Origin: Paenibacillus_D sp047238105
GTDB lineage: Bacteria > Bacillota > Bacilli > Paenibacillales > Paenibacillaceae
DNA length: 64,000 nucleotides
Assembly (NCBI RefSeq): GCF_047238105.1
Contig: NZ_JBDFMD010000001.1
Location: 6,572,001 to 6,636,000, forward strand
Direction of reading: 5' to 3'
Shown here: one piece after another, positions 32,880-41,592 of the stretch
How the letters are laid out: each line of letters opens with the position of its first letter
How positions within the stretch are numbered: the first letter of the stretch is position 1
Program-made: the position numbers and the translations under genes
The notes under the pieces: generated by a model
Databases searched by the model: none
What the model saw: the letters and a program-made list of their open reading frames with translations, nothing else
What the model was told of the DNA's origin: nothing

Positions 32880-33095
32880 TTGTTCAGTCGTAAGAACTCA
32901 AGAATAATAGTGACGACGTTATTCGGAGCGGCTTTCTTGATTTCAACTTGTCTAGCTTCTTATGTGCTAATGAATGATAAAGCAAATGCAAGCTTGAGCG
33001 GTTTAATGACGATCTCGTTAATCACTCTGTTTTTAACGGCAGGAAATCTTGTAGGGCTAATAATAAGAGAAAAGGGACGAAGAGAAAAATACTAG
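32880..33095 (+). CDS. Small membrane protein
   Basis: 71 residues from a TTG with AAGGTG upstream. Two membrane segments (VTTLFGAAFLISTCLASYVL; GLMTISLITLFLTAGNLVGL) and a basic tail. Not recognised. Confidence 0.6.
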   Translation: MFSRKNSRIIVTTLFGAAFLISTCLASYVLMNDKANASLSGLMTISLITLFLTAGNLVGLIIREKGRREKY

Positions 33096-33126
33096 AGATG
33101 TCTTACTCCAACAAAGGATGATGGGC

Positions 33127-33660
33127 ATGACGATAAAAAAGTCTCCCGTGGCTCTCTTATTAGGTGCAATCATACTCTCCTTGTTATTCATACTCTTAGT
33201 TATGCATTTTAAAGACAATACGTCTCAACAAAACACGATAAGTTTAGTGTTGCTAAATGACAATCTAGAGGTTGAAGATATTCAATTTTCGATGCTTGAA
33301 GAGGAGGTCATCCAACGTTGGGGTGAAGGCGAGTATATTCATGGGTTTGGCGGTCATGGAAGAGAGTACTTAGAAAAAGGAATCCGAGTGAGTTTTCCAG
33401 GTGATCCGGATAATGATTTATTCGGTACAGTAGGGTCACTTGAATTTTCAAATGCTGCCTATTCCATCTTCACAATTCGAGTAGGCGATAGTACAGAGTC
33501 TGGCTATGAAAAGTTAAAGTCGCATGGATTTGTAATCACTGATTACTCAGAGGATACATACAGCAGCGGAGAATTTACAATAGCATTGCGCGGCGACGGT
33601 CAGATCGAAAACATTCAGATTTGGTTTGAAGACAAGGATCTCAAGGATAGGAATTACTGA
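33127..33660 (+). CDS. Membrane-anchored extracytoplasmic protein
   Basis: 177 residues: one N-terminal membrane segment (SPVALLLGAIILSLLFILLV) and an acidic outer domain (EEEVIQRWGEGEYIHGFGGH, FGTVGSLEFSNAAYSIFTI). Start chosen as the last of three clustered in-frame ATGs. Not recognised; similar architecture is common in Bacillota proteins of unknown role. Confidence 0.65.
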   Translation: MTIKKSPVALLLGAIILSLLFILLVMHFKDNTSQQNTISLVLLNDNLEVEDIQFSMLEEEVIQRWGEGEYIHGFGGHGREYLEKGIRVSFPGDPDNDLFGTVGSLEFSNAAYSIFTIRVGDSTESGYEKLKSHGFVITDYSEDTYSSGEFTIALRGDGQIENIQIWFEDKDLKDRNY

Positions 33661-33698
33661 CTTTGCTTTGTGAAGGATGACGAGAGGAGGCATAACTA

Positions 33699-33794
33699 TT
33701 GAGCAGACATATTGCACAATGGTTGATGTTCCCCAGTATCACATTGAAAGTACAAGGTTCACAATCCTTCATCGAAAGATCGGGTGAAATATGA
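33699..33794 (+). CDS. Possible 31-residue peptide
   Basis: TTG start nine bases after GAGGAGG, 31 codons, stop overlapping the next start (ATGA). The strong ribosome site is the only support; it may be a leader or a gene remnant. Confidence 0.3.
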   Translation: MSRHIAQWLMFPSITLKVQGSQSFIERSGEI

Positions 33795-34039
33795 GAGCGA
33801 GGAACAGGTTCGAAAGATTGCTTTTATTTGTTATGCTGGCAGGGGCTGTCGTCTTTCTCGTGGGCTTTTTTAAACATCCTGGGATTCCTTATCAAGATCC
33901 TACTGCAGAACTGATCATCCAATACCAAAAAGAGGCCGCGCGAGCCGAAATTATCCAATCCGTTGGGGGCGGGCTGATGAGTGTAAGCTTAGGGACATTC
34001 CTAGTTGTAAAATGGCTGGCCTCCCGGTCGCGCCAATGA
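33791..34039 (+). CDS. Small membrane protein
   Basis: 82 residues, two membrane segments (LLLFVMLAGAVVFLVGFF; IIQSVGGGLMSVSLGTFLVV). Its stop overlaps the next gene's start by four bases. Unknown function. Confidence 0.6.
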   Translation: MRARNRFERLLLFVMLAGAVVFLVGFFKHPGIPYQDPTAELIIQYQKEAARAEIIQSVGGGLMSVSLGTFLVVKWLASRSRQ

Positions 34040-34560
34040 GGAAAATATTCATCGTTGGCATCGTAGCCAGTGGTAAAACCACACTTGCCAAACGTCTATC
34101 CCTTCACTTCAACATTCCGTGGTTTGAACTGGATGGAATTGTCCATCATGAGTCGGGCAATGAAAGGGTTAAACGATCACCGGAGGAACAGATGCAGGTC
34201 ATCCGTGAAATTAATAAAAGACAAGACACTTGGATCTTTGAAGGAACCGATCGAACCTCGTATCAAGATTTGTATGATATGGCGGATACGATCATTTTTT
34301 TGGACCCGCCTTTGTGGGTGCGGAGATTAAGAATGGTTACGCGATATCTTAAACAGCAGCTAAAGATAGAAAAGTCTAACTATCAATCGGATCTAAAAAT
34401 GCTTGCGTTGATGTTTAAATGGACAAATGATTTTGAGAGGAATCGGCAAGAGGTAGAAAGGAAGATGGATAACTATAAAGCTAAGGTCATAAAAATAACG
34501 GATCAAAGAAGCCTCGAAGCTCTAATCGATAAGACGGAACCTGCAAGATGGGGAAGCTAG
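34036..34560 (+). CDS. P-loop kinase, FlaR / adenylate-kinase-like
   Basis: 174 residues from ATG 34036. Walker A GIVASGKTTLAKRL, then IPWFELDGIVHHES, TWIFEGTDRTSYQDL, IIFLDPPLWVRRLR. Same family as 29021-29542 but clearly diverged. Coupled to the upstream membrane protein gene. Confidence 0.83.
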   Translation: MRKIFIVGIVASGKTTLAKRLSLHFNIPWFELDGIVHHESGNERVKRSPEEQMQVIREINKRQDTWIFEGTDRTSYQDLYDMADTIIFLDPPLWVRRLRMVTRYLKQQLKIEKSNYQSDLKMLALMFKWTNDFERNRQEVERKMDNYKAKVIKITDQRSLEALIDKTEPARWGS

Positions 34561-34661
34561 TACAATGAAGGAGGTGCGCCCAGTCGTCAATCCACTTTCA
34601 TGATCACAATAACCAAAATACTTATACCCCTCGCGAAGCCGATAAGAGTTGCGCGCATTCA

Positions 34662-34853
34662 TTGAAACTTGACGCTGAGAGTCTTTTTCAAGATATAAGA
34701 GCGAGGACAGGAAGGTCTATTCTTCATGAGCTTTCTGACGATGAATTCGATTTTTTAGTCGCTTATATTCATGATAAGCTCAAGGACAAAGCACTAACTG
34801 AGATTGTGGAGAGGGATCGCTGTACGATTGGGATAGCAAAGTCGAAAGCATAA
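34662..34853 (+). CDS. Possible small protein
   Basis: 63 residues from a TTG without a clear ribosome site; amphipathic helices (SLFQDIRARTGRSILHELSD). Not recognised. From 34854 to 35151 I see nothing convincing. Confidence 0.35.
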   Translation: MKLDAESLFQDIRARTGRSILHELSDDEFDFLVAYIHDKLKDKALTEIVERDRCTIGIAKSKA

Positions 34854-35151
34854 AGATGGACTTCTTTGAAAATAGGTGACCTTGCGCTGGGTCAGCCCGT
34901 CATGTGGTGTGAGGTGATGAGCGCGTGAGGCTTCACCGATTATCGCGAACTCGCTCTGGCTCTAAAGACAAGTATAGGGCAATTAAGAATAGTACGCGCG
35001 CAGGGGCACTATATCCGTCAGACACGGAGGTTCTACCACCCGGGACAGAGAATACAGACGAGAGTCCTATCGTCAGGACACAAACAACACAAATTCTGTC
35101 ACACAGAGCCAATAATCCAAGACAGGGATAGGTTTATCTCAGGTAAGGAGC

Positions 35152-35343
35152 GTGAAGAGAATGGAGATGAAACAGGAGATAAGAGAAATTAATGAACGGC
35201 TGACTAGAATCGAGTATGAGTTGCAGGAGCGAAACCATCAGACTGTGCGGAGGGGCTCCTTCATAGTGGATTTCGGCGTCGCTTTTGTAGTGGTTTTCGC
35301 CGTCATTCTTGTAGGCGCAGGTGTGTTTAGTATCTTTTTTTGA
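35152..35343 (+). CDS. Small membrane protein
   Basis: 63 residues from GTG 35152 (AAGGAG upstream) or 60 from ATG 35161. Charged helical N-terminus (EIREINERLTRIEYELQER), one C-terminal membrane segment. Unknown function. Confidence 0.55.
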   Translation: MKRMEMKQEIREINERLTRIEYELQERNHQTVRRGSFIVDFGVAFVVVFAVILVGAGVFSIFF

Positions 35344-35384
35344 GAAGTACTAGCCAAAACGACAACATTAACGGGGGATGAAGT

Positions 35385-36011
35385 ATGGGCCAACAAGAAC
35401 GTTTGGATATCTACGATTCCAGCATGGTGCGGGTAGGTTCCGAGAGTAGGGCGCAAACTCACGCCAAAGGACTCTGGCACCAGACCTTTCACTGCTGGGT
35501 GGTTCATCCTTCGGAGCGCAGCATCCTGCTTCAGTTACGGCATCCGGACAAAGAAACCTATCCCGGGCTGATGGATGTCTCTGCGGCGGGTCATCTGCTC
35601 ACGGGAGAGACCGTCCGCGACGGCGTCCGGGAACTAGAGGAAGAACTGGGGATCTCTGTTACCTTTGAGGAGCTGCATTATTGTGGTGTAGTGCCCCAGG
35701 AAGATGTCATTTCTGAAGGCCTGATCGATAGGGAGTTCAATCACGTCTTCATCCATGCATCAGATCGGCCGATCGAGGCCTATTCGTTTCAACGCGAGGA
35801 GATCTCGGGGCTGTACACCATCGGGGTCGATGATTTCAAGAACCTCCTGACAGGGGAGGTTGAACAGGTCTTAGTCGATGGGATCTTCGCTGAAGAAGCT
35901 TCCGGAACGGCCAAGCAAGACCGGAGATGGATGGGATTGAGCGATTTAACGCCGAATACCCATGCATACTATGACCTGTTGTTTGAACATGTATACAGGG
36001 TGCTGACGTAA
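35385..36011 (+). CDS. Nudix hydrolase, IDI-like (YfcD type)
   Basis: 208 residues. The Nudix box GHLLTGETVRDGVRELEEELG is complete; the N-terminal part (KGLWHQTFHCWVVHPSERSI) and the late FNHVFIHASD are typical of the isopentenyl-diphosphate-isomerase-like Nudix branch. Substrate uncertain. Confidence 0.87.
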   Translation: MGQQERLDIYDSSMVRVGSESRAQTHAKGLWHQTFHCWVVHPSERSILLQLRHPDKETYPGLMDVSAAGHLLTGETVRDGVRELEEELGISVTFEELHYCGVVPQEDVISEGLIDREFNHVFIHASDRPIEAYSFQREEISGLYTIGVDDFKNLLTGEVEQVLVDGIFAEEASGTAKQDRRWMGLSDLTPNTHAYYDLLFEHVYRVLT

Positions 36012-36250
36012 GTTTAAAGAATTCATTGGCAGCGTCGTTAACGGCGATTATTTCCAACGGAACCTTACAAGCCGGTGGGAGTGCAGGCGTTAACAAAAGG
36101 TACCGGTTCGTTCAACCATCATGCTCACCGGTCGCAGGCGCTGTATTACTGGCATATAAGCAGTTGGGGATATCGATTGACAAGGTGTTACTGGATCAAC
36201 TCCGTCAAGGAATTACCCCAGATTTTCCCGAAATCATATGACTATGACGT
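36012..36250 (+). pseudogene. Possible 3' remnant of a BadF/BadG-type N-acetylglucosamine kinase
   Basis: Pieces in different frames read like the end of such kinases: a FQRNLTSR-like stretch, then SPVAGAVLLAYKQLGISIDK. No start, no ATP-binding motifs. Identification rests on the PVxGAxLLA pattern only. Confidence 0.45.
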
Positions 36251-36265
36251 GGAGTTGAATGAATA

Positions 36266-36454
36266 ATGGAACTTATAGGCATCGCCATTTGGATTATCAG
36301 CTTAGTGGTCCTTATCGCCGTCATCCGCACAGCAATCGACGGCTCCCGGATGTCCAGGAGACTGGACGTTCTGATCGATGAAGTGCGGATGCTCCGTAAA
36401 GAACTCAAGGCTGAGAAAAATGATGACAAACATATCATCAATAAACGGGTGTAA
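36266..36454 (+). CDS. Small membrane protein with coiled tail
   Basis: 62 residues; N-terminal membrane segment (LIGIAIWIISLVVLIAVI) and a charged helix (LDVLIDEVRMLRKELKAEKN). Unknown function. Confidence 0.6.
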   Translation: MELIGIAIWIISLVVLIAVIRTAIDGSRMSRRLDVLIDEVRMLRKELKAEKNDDKHIINKRV

Positions 36455-36530
36455 CATATGAGGGACTTGTGCTAAATCGAATGTCATAGAAAAGAGCATT
36501 CATACTCCAGCTTGAACCTTGCGGGAGACC

Positions 36531-37460
36531 TCAGGAACCGTGGAACGCCCGATCCAGCTCCGCGAGATTGAACTTCTTCATTTTCATAAATGCTTCTGTG
36601 ACGCGTGCTCGCTGTTCCGGCGTGCCGGTCGCCATATAATTCTCCAGTGAAGCAGCTGACACTTGCCAGGATATCCCGTACCGGTCCTTGAGCCAGCCGC
36701 ACTGCTCAGCTTCGGGAACGGCAGACAGGTGCTCCCAATAGTGATCGATCTCCTCCTGGGTCTCGCATCGGATTAACAGCGACACCGCCTCATTGAACGC
36801 AAAATCATGAGATAGCGCACTATCCATAGCAGAGAGCCAAGTGGACTCCAGCATGAAGTCGCTAAACATGACCGTACCTTGCGGATTAGGATCTTGACCA
36901 GGGCCGTAAGGATGCAGCGTCCCCGGCCTGCTGTTGCGGAAGAAGGAGAGATAGAACGCACGCGCTTCCTCCGCTTTGCCTGCGTTTTCACCGGTGAACA
37001 TCAGATTCGGCACAATTGTAGGACGGGGCTCGCCATCGGGATCGGTTAGCATCAGCTGCCAGCTGACGCCGTATTTGTCCTGCACCCAGCCGTATTGTTG
37101 GCTGAAGGGATACTCGCCGAGCGGCATCAGGATTGTCCCGTCCTCGATCAGTCTGGACCACGCTTCTTCGAGCAGTGCGCCAGCATTCTCCTCGCGTGAC
37201 GGATCGAAGTTCACGATAAACGAGATCGAAGGGTTGATCTTGAAGTATGGACCCGCAGAGATCGCCATAAACGGCACGCCCCACAAGCTGAAAGAGACCA
37301 GATCGTTGTCGCCGGAAGGGGTATCATTAAGGGTAGCAGTCGTTGTTACCTTCGATTCTGGAAAAGTGGCGCAGTAAAACGCAGCCGCCTCTAGCGCTTC
37401 TTTATCAAACCAGAGATGGGGGACAACGGCCCGCTGCGACGTGTGAACATGAGTCATCAT
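36531..37460 (-). CDS. Two-domain VOC protein (PhnB/DUF-type glyoxalase)
   Basis: 309 residues made of two tandem PhnB-like modules, each with a WFDKEALEAAAFYCATFPES-like or MFTGENAGKAEEARAFYLSF start and a D/R-x-Y-G-x-S-W-Q end (DKYGVSWQLM; DRYGISWQVS). Such proteins are usually one module long; the tandem form is known. Substrate unknown. Confidence 0.87.
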   Translation of the reverse strand: MMTHVHTSQRAVVPHLWFDKEALEAAAFYCATFPESKVTTTATLNDTPSGDNDLVSFSLWGVPFMAISAGPYFKINPSISFIVNFDPSREENAGALLEEAWSRLIEDGTILMPLGEYPFSQQYGWVQDKYGVSWQLMLTDPDGEPRPTIVPNLMFTGENAGKAEEARAFYLSFFRNSRPGTLHPYGPGQDPNPQGTVMFSDFMLESTWLSAMDSALSHDFAFNEAVSLLIRCETQEEIDHYWEHLSAVPEAEQCGWLKDRYGISWQVSAASLENYMATGTPEQRARVTEAFMKMKKFNLAELDRAFHGS

Positions 37461-37644
37461 ATGACCTCCTCAAGTGAATTAACTGTAGTCTAACACAACC
37501 CGGTGAGGATGAATTCTTCTCTATTGCTGAATTACCAGCTTGAGGAACGTCATATTTTCTCTTCTGTGGGAAAAGATTCCGTGTTATCATAAGGTTTCAT
37601 CCAGCTAGGATCTCTAGTCATAACGCGCGAAGAGGAGGCTAATC

Positions 37645-38289
37645 GTGAAGAGAAAACGGATCTGGTTCATCCTAGGCGCAGTCGTAGTTGTGATCGTATT
37701 CCTGTATGCCAGCCCATGGACAAATCCGGGAAGCGACACAGCGATTGAAGCGATCGAAGTCATCCGGAAGCCGGGAGCGGTCGAACATGTCGTTTATGAA
37801 GACCGTTTCAAACACGGAAGTTTCGTCTATTACCTCCGGGATATGGCAGGCGGCTCACCGACGGTGGCGGCCGAATATGTCAGCAAAACCTGGAGCGGCA
37901 AGTGGAAGTGGGGATTCGGCGGCAGTCATGGCGGAACCCATATCTCGCTGTACGGAGACAATGACAACGATCCGCCGATCTCGTATCAATACATTCCCGC
38001 GGTAGATGAGGACCCGTTCATACAGCCGTTTCCTGTTCTCTTCGGTTCGGTTTTCAATGCTGAGATCTCCAGCGTCGTCGTGAAGGATTCGGGCAGCGGC
38101 GACGAGCAGCAGGCTGAGCTTGTGCCGGTGAACGATACTTTTGCTCTCTATTATGCCTATGTAGATGAATCGGATGGGACATCCTTCGAGCTGCTCGCTT
38201 ATGACGATGAAGGTAAGATTCTTTTTACGGAAACCTATCACAAGTCGGCACGCCAGGGCAATAAAGCTGTAGCAGGTCAAAAAGGATGA
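37645..38289 (+). CDS. Membrane-anchored protein of unknown function
   Basis: 214 residues; N-terminal membrane anchor (IWFILGAVVVVIVFLYA), then an extracytoplasmic domain (KHGSFVYYLRDMAGGSPTVA, GGSHGGTHISLYGDND). GAGGAGG upstream. Not recognised. Confidence 0.7.
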   Translation: MKRKRIWFILGAVVVVIVFLYASPWTNPGSDTAIEAIEVIRKPGAVEHVVYEDRFKHGSFVYYLRDMAGGSPTVAAEYVSKTWSGKWKWGFGGSHGGTHISLYGDNDNDPPISYQYIPAVDEDPFIQPFPVLFGSVFNAEISSVVVKDSGSGDEQQAELVPVNDTFALYYAYVDESDGTSFELLAYDDEGKILFTETYHKSARQGNKAVAGQKG

Positions 38290-38352
38290 TTTCGTGACGC
38301 TATCGCTTCATTGACAGCAGAAAAAGCCGTACCGGGTGGATTGGAGGTAAGA

Positions 38353-39222
38353 ATGACAGACCCCCTGCATACGTATCGTCTCGATCAAGTTCATTTCAAG
38401 CTCAGAGAACCCCATGATTTCAGCTGGCTTCAAGGCATGGGGACAGTTTTTGCCGTATTTGATCAACAGGACTCAGGCAATATAAGCTTTGGCGTCGAAA
38501 AGCAGGGTCAGCGTCTTTTTGTAAAAGCAGCAGGCTTGCGGACACAGGCCTATGAGGGCGAGACGATGGATGCAGTTACCCGATTGCGACATGCCATCCC
38601 GGTATACGAGGAGCTGCGGCATCCCGGGTTAATCAAGCTGGTGGATCACTTCCCGGTCGGCACGTCAAGTTATGCTGCCGTCTTTGACTGGTTTGAAGGC
38701 GAGTGTCTCCACCCGCATTGGTCCTTTCCGCCACCTGCCAAGTATGATGACCCGCGGTCGCCTTTCTATCGGTTCAAGAAGCTGCCGGTTGCCCGGCGCA
38801 TCGAAGCTTTGGAGCGCATCCTTCAGTTTCATCAACATGTTGAAGATAAAGGATACGTGGCGATTGATTTTTACGACGGCAGCATCCTGTATAACTTTTC
38901 GACGCATGAGACGATGATCTGCGATATCGACTTGTATGCGGGCAAGCCCTTTTATAACACAATGGGGCGACTCTGGGGCTCGTCCCGGTTCATGTCGCCG
39001 GAGGAATACGAACTGGGACCCGTCATCGACAGTCGCACTAATGTGTATAACATGGGCGCGATGGCTTTCGGGTTGTTAGGCGGGGAGCGTGACCGTTCCA
39101 TTGAGAAGTGGGAAGCGGGGGCGGAGCTCTATGACGTGGCTCTGCATGCGGTGCAATCCGACCGCGCCGGTCGATATGCCACGATTGCCGAGTTCTATGA
39201 CGCATGGAAGGCACAACGTTGA
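38353..39222 (+). CDS. Protein-kinase-like protein
   Basis: 289 residues from ATG 38353 (TTGGAGGT upstream). Kinase-like features: KQGQRLFVKAAG (lysine strand), GYVAIDFYDGSILYNF in place of the HRD loop with an Asp and a downstream Asn, ICDIDLYAGKPF in place of DFG, SRFMSPEEYELG in place of APE. Likely a divergent or small-molecule-type Ser/Thr kinase; activity uncertain. Confidence 0.8.
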   Translation: MTDPLHTYRLDQVHFKLREPHDFSWLQGMGTVFAVFDQQDSGNISFGVEKQGQRLFVKAAGLRTQAYEGETMDAVTRLRHAIPVYEELRHPGLIKLVDHFPVGTSSYAAVFDWFEGECLHPHWSFPPPAKYDDPRSPFYRFKKLPVARRIEALERILQFHQHVEDKGYVAIDFYDGSILYNFSTHETMICDIDLYAGKPFYNTMGRLWGSSRFMSPEEYELGPVIDSRTNVYNMGAMAFGLLGGERDRSIEKWEAGAELYDVALHAVQSDRAGRYATIAEFYDAWKAQR

Positions 39223-39227
39223 GAAAA

Positions 39228-39266
39228 AAACCAACCAGAGCGGCCCGAGGCTGCTCTGGTTGGTTT
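39228..39266. terminator. Bidirectional terminator
   Basis: AACCAACCAGAGC / GCTCTGGTTGGTT stem with T runs on both strands, between two convergent genes. Confidence 0.85.
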
Positions 39267-39304
39267 GTTCGAAGTAGGCACACGGCGCCAGCCTTTTCTC
39301 CTTG

Positions 39305-40294
39305 TTAATGACTATGTGCAGCATGCCCATGTGGCATGGCGCCCCGGAGTGAGCACAGGACCGATTTTGCATGCTTGTGCTGCGCAGATTCGACTTGCAG
39401 GGTGACATGCTGGATGTCCAGGTGTGCCAACCGATGCTCGATCTCGCTCAGCAGCGATTCTGTCTCAGCTACTGTGTTCCCGCCATCGACGACGATGTGG
39501 GCCGTCAGTGCATGCAAGCTGCTCGTGATCGACCAGAGATGCACATCGTGCACGTCTTGCACGCCCTCCATCTCCCGGATCGTCTGTACAGTCTGGCCCA
39601 GATCAATGTTGTGCGGGGTACCCTCCATCAGTACATGCAGGGAGGAGCGGGTCACCAGATAGCCGCTTCGCAGGACGAGCGCGGCCACGATGACGCTGGC
39701 TGCGATATCAGCCCAGCCCCAGCCGAAGAAGATCATCAGGAGCGCTGCCGCTACCGCGCCCACAGATCCCAGCATATCGCTAATCACATGCAGATAGGCG
39801 CCGCGCATATTTAGATTATGCTCGGTGTCGCCGCCCCGCATCATGATCCAGGCGACCAGGATGTTGACCAGCAGGCCGATCGAGCTGATGATGAGCATTC
39901 CGGTCGTAGCGATCTCGGGTGGATGGGACAACCGCATCATCGCTTCATAGAATATATATAGCGCGATCCCGATCAATGTAAGTCCATTCAGCGCGGCCGC
40001 CAGAATCTCAAAGCGCCGGTATCCGTAGGTTTTGGTCGAACTGACGGCTTTCTGTCCCAGGGTAAAGGCCAGCAGTGCAATCCCCAGCGCAATCGAATCG
40101 GACAGCATATGACCTGCGTCGGAGAGCAGGGCGAGGCTATTCGTCACTAACCCTCCTACAGCTTCGACAATCATATAGATGGTGATGATCAGAAAGGAAA
40201 GCAAGAGTGTTTTTTTGTTGTTGGTGTGTACGTGCTGGTGTCCGTGACCATGTCCATGATCATGCGAATGCTGATGTCCTGCCATCGTCATCAT
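39305..40294 (-). CDS. czcD: Cation diffusion facilitator (zinc/cobalt exporter)
   Basis: 329 residues. His-rich N-terminus (HQHSHDHGHGHGHQHVH), six membrane segments with the zinc-site patterns SDAGHMLSDSIAL and HVISDMLGSVGA, and a cytoplasmic ferredoxin-like domain. Exports Zn2+ and similar ions against protons. AAAGGAG precedes the ATG. A palindrome typical of ArsR/SmtB (CzrA) repressors lies 25 bases upstream, so control by metal is likely; no repressor gene is in view. Confidence 0.92.
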   Translation of the reverse strand: MMTMAGHQHSHDHGHGHGHQHVHTNNKKTLLLSFLIITIYMIVEAVGGLVTNSLALLSDAGHMLSDSIALGIALLAFTLGQKAVSSTKTYGYRRFEILAAALNGLTLIGIALYIFYEAMMRLSHPPEIATTGMLIISSIGLLVNILVAWIMMRGGDTEHNLNMRGAYLHVISDMLGSVGAVAAALLMIFFGWGWADIAASVIVAALVLRSGYLVTRSSLHVLMEGTPHNIDLGQTVQTIREMEGVQDVHDVHLWSITSSLHALTAHIVVDGGNTVAETESLLSEIEHRLAHLDIQHVTLQVESAQHKHAKSVLCSLRGAMPHGHAAHSH

Positions 40295-40318
40295 GCTCCT
40301 TTAACTTTCTTGTTTAAT

Positions 40319-40338
40319 ATATGAACAATTGCTCATAT
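40319..40338. promoter_or_regulatory. CzrA/SmtB-like operator of czcD
   Basis: ATATGAACAATTGCTCATAT, a near-perfect palindrome of the ATATGAxCA...TG.TCATAT type bound by ArsR-family metal sensors, just upstream of the czcD ribosome site. Confidence 0.65.
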
Positions 40339-40466
40339 GTTGTATTTTTATTATAGACAGCCTCCCGCTTGTTGTCAATCGTGTTGATCCGAATATTGGA
40401 AAATATCGTCGAGGTTGACCAGAGGTATGATACAATACGAGCATTAAGGACAAAGGAGCCGTATCC

Positions 40467-40806
40467 ATGAGTATGCTTGAAGTGGTAGAAGTCCCGGCGC
40501 ATCATCCTCATCGCATTCCTCCAGCAAAAAGTGGTCGGCTTTCTTGGCGTCGAACGGTTATCCGGCGAGGAAGCGGTGCTGAAGCATATTGCCGTGCTCC
40601 GGCACTACCGTAGGCTCGGAATCGGCAAGCAGATGCTCGACAACTACATGCGATTGTACCGGATTCCAACGATCGAAGCGGAGACCGACCGGGACGCCGT
40701 CCAATTCTATCGCCATATCGGCTTTCAGATAAAAAGCCTTGGCGAGAAATACCCCGGGGTGGAACGGTTTCGGTGCATTTACTATGACGGGAGAGATACG
40801 AGATGA
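40467..40806 (+). pseudogene. GNAT acetyltransferase, frameshifted and shortened
   Basis: An ATG at 40467 starts one frame (MSMLEVVEVPAHH) and the acetyltransferase body continues in another from about 40490: KVVGFLGVERLSGEEAVLKH, LRHYRRLGIGKQMLDNYM, FYRHIGFQIKSLGEKYPGVE. Complete relatives have ~25-40 more N-terminal residues. Overlaps the next gene by four bases. Confidence 0.7.
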
Positions 40807-41555
40807 CCAACATTTACGGTGAGCTATGTACAGAGGTTTATGAACTGAGCAAGCCAGTCGGTATAGCGTACAGCGATGTAACGTATTATGCCGGTCGGCT
40901 AAAAGATACGGCAGGGCGTGTGCTTGAAGTAGGCTGCGGATCGGGGAGGGTACTGATTCCTCTACTGCAAGCGGGCATCCAGGCAGAGGGGATCGATAAC
41001 TCGCCAGCGATGCTGGCCTCCTGCAGGAACAAATGTCGGGAAGCAGGAATCTCGCCTGTACTGCATGAAGGGGATATGAGTAGTTTTGACTTGGATGCTT
41101 GCTATGATGCCATCATCATCCCGGGCGGCTCTATTCAACTGATTGAAACTCGAGAGCATCTTGTACAGGCCTTGGCTTGCTATCACAAGCATCTGTGTAA
41201 TGACGGCATCCTCGTATTGGATACGTTTTTGCAAACGGATTTTTCACAGCATACGACGAAGACAAGGGTGTGGGAGAACGATGCTCAGGAACTCATCACC
41301 CTGGAGGAGAAACGTGTAGAAGTCGACCTGATCAGGCAGCGTGTCATCTCTCTGCTGAAGTATGAGAAATGGCGGGAGGGGCGCCTGATGCAATCCGAGC
41401 TGCAGCGGCTGCCGCTATGTTGGTATGGCGTAGAGGAGTTCAGACTGCTGCTGCAGGACGCGGGGTTCAGGGATGTGACCATCATAGGTAACTATCAGTC
41501 CGGCTCCCCGCCGCAGGATCCCAACCAGATGATAACGTACGAAGCCAAAAAGTAA
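40803..41555 (+). CDS. Class I SAM-dependent methyltransferase
   Basis: 250 residues. SAM motif I VLEVGCGSGRVLIPLLQAG, then EGIDNSPAML and HEGDMSSFDLDACYDAIII. Substrate unknown. Coupled to the broken acetyltransferase. Confidence 0.88.
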   Translation: MTNIYGELCTEVYELSKPVGIAYSDVTYYAGRLKDTAGRVLEVGCGSGRVLIPLLQAGIQAEGIDNSPAMLASCRNKCREAGISPVLHEGDMSSFDLDACYDAIIIPGGSIQLIETREHLVQALACYHKHLCNDGILVLDTFLQTDFSQHTTKTRVWENDAQELITLEEKRVEVDLIRQRVISLLKYEKWREGRLMQSELQRLPLCWYGVEEFRLLLQDAGFRDVTIIGNYQSGSPPQDPNQMITYEAKK

Positions 41556-41592
41556 GCCTCAGCTGGACAGCCTGCAGTTGATGCCCTGCGAT

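Noticed and set aside
34925..35131. Short Arg/Ser/Thr-rich frame
   Set aside because: No family likeness, odd composition, weak start context.
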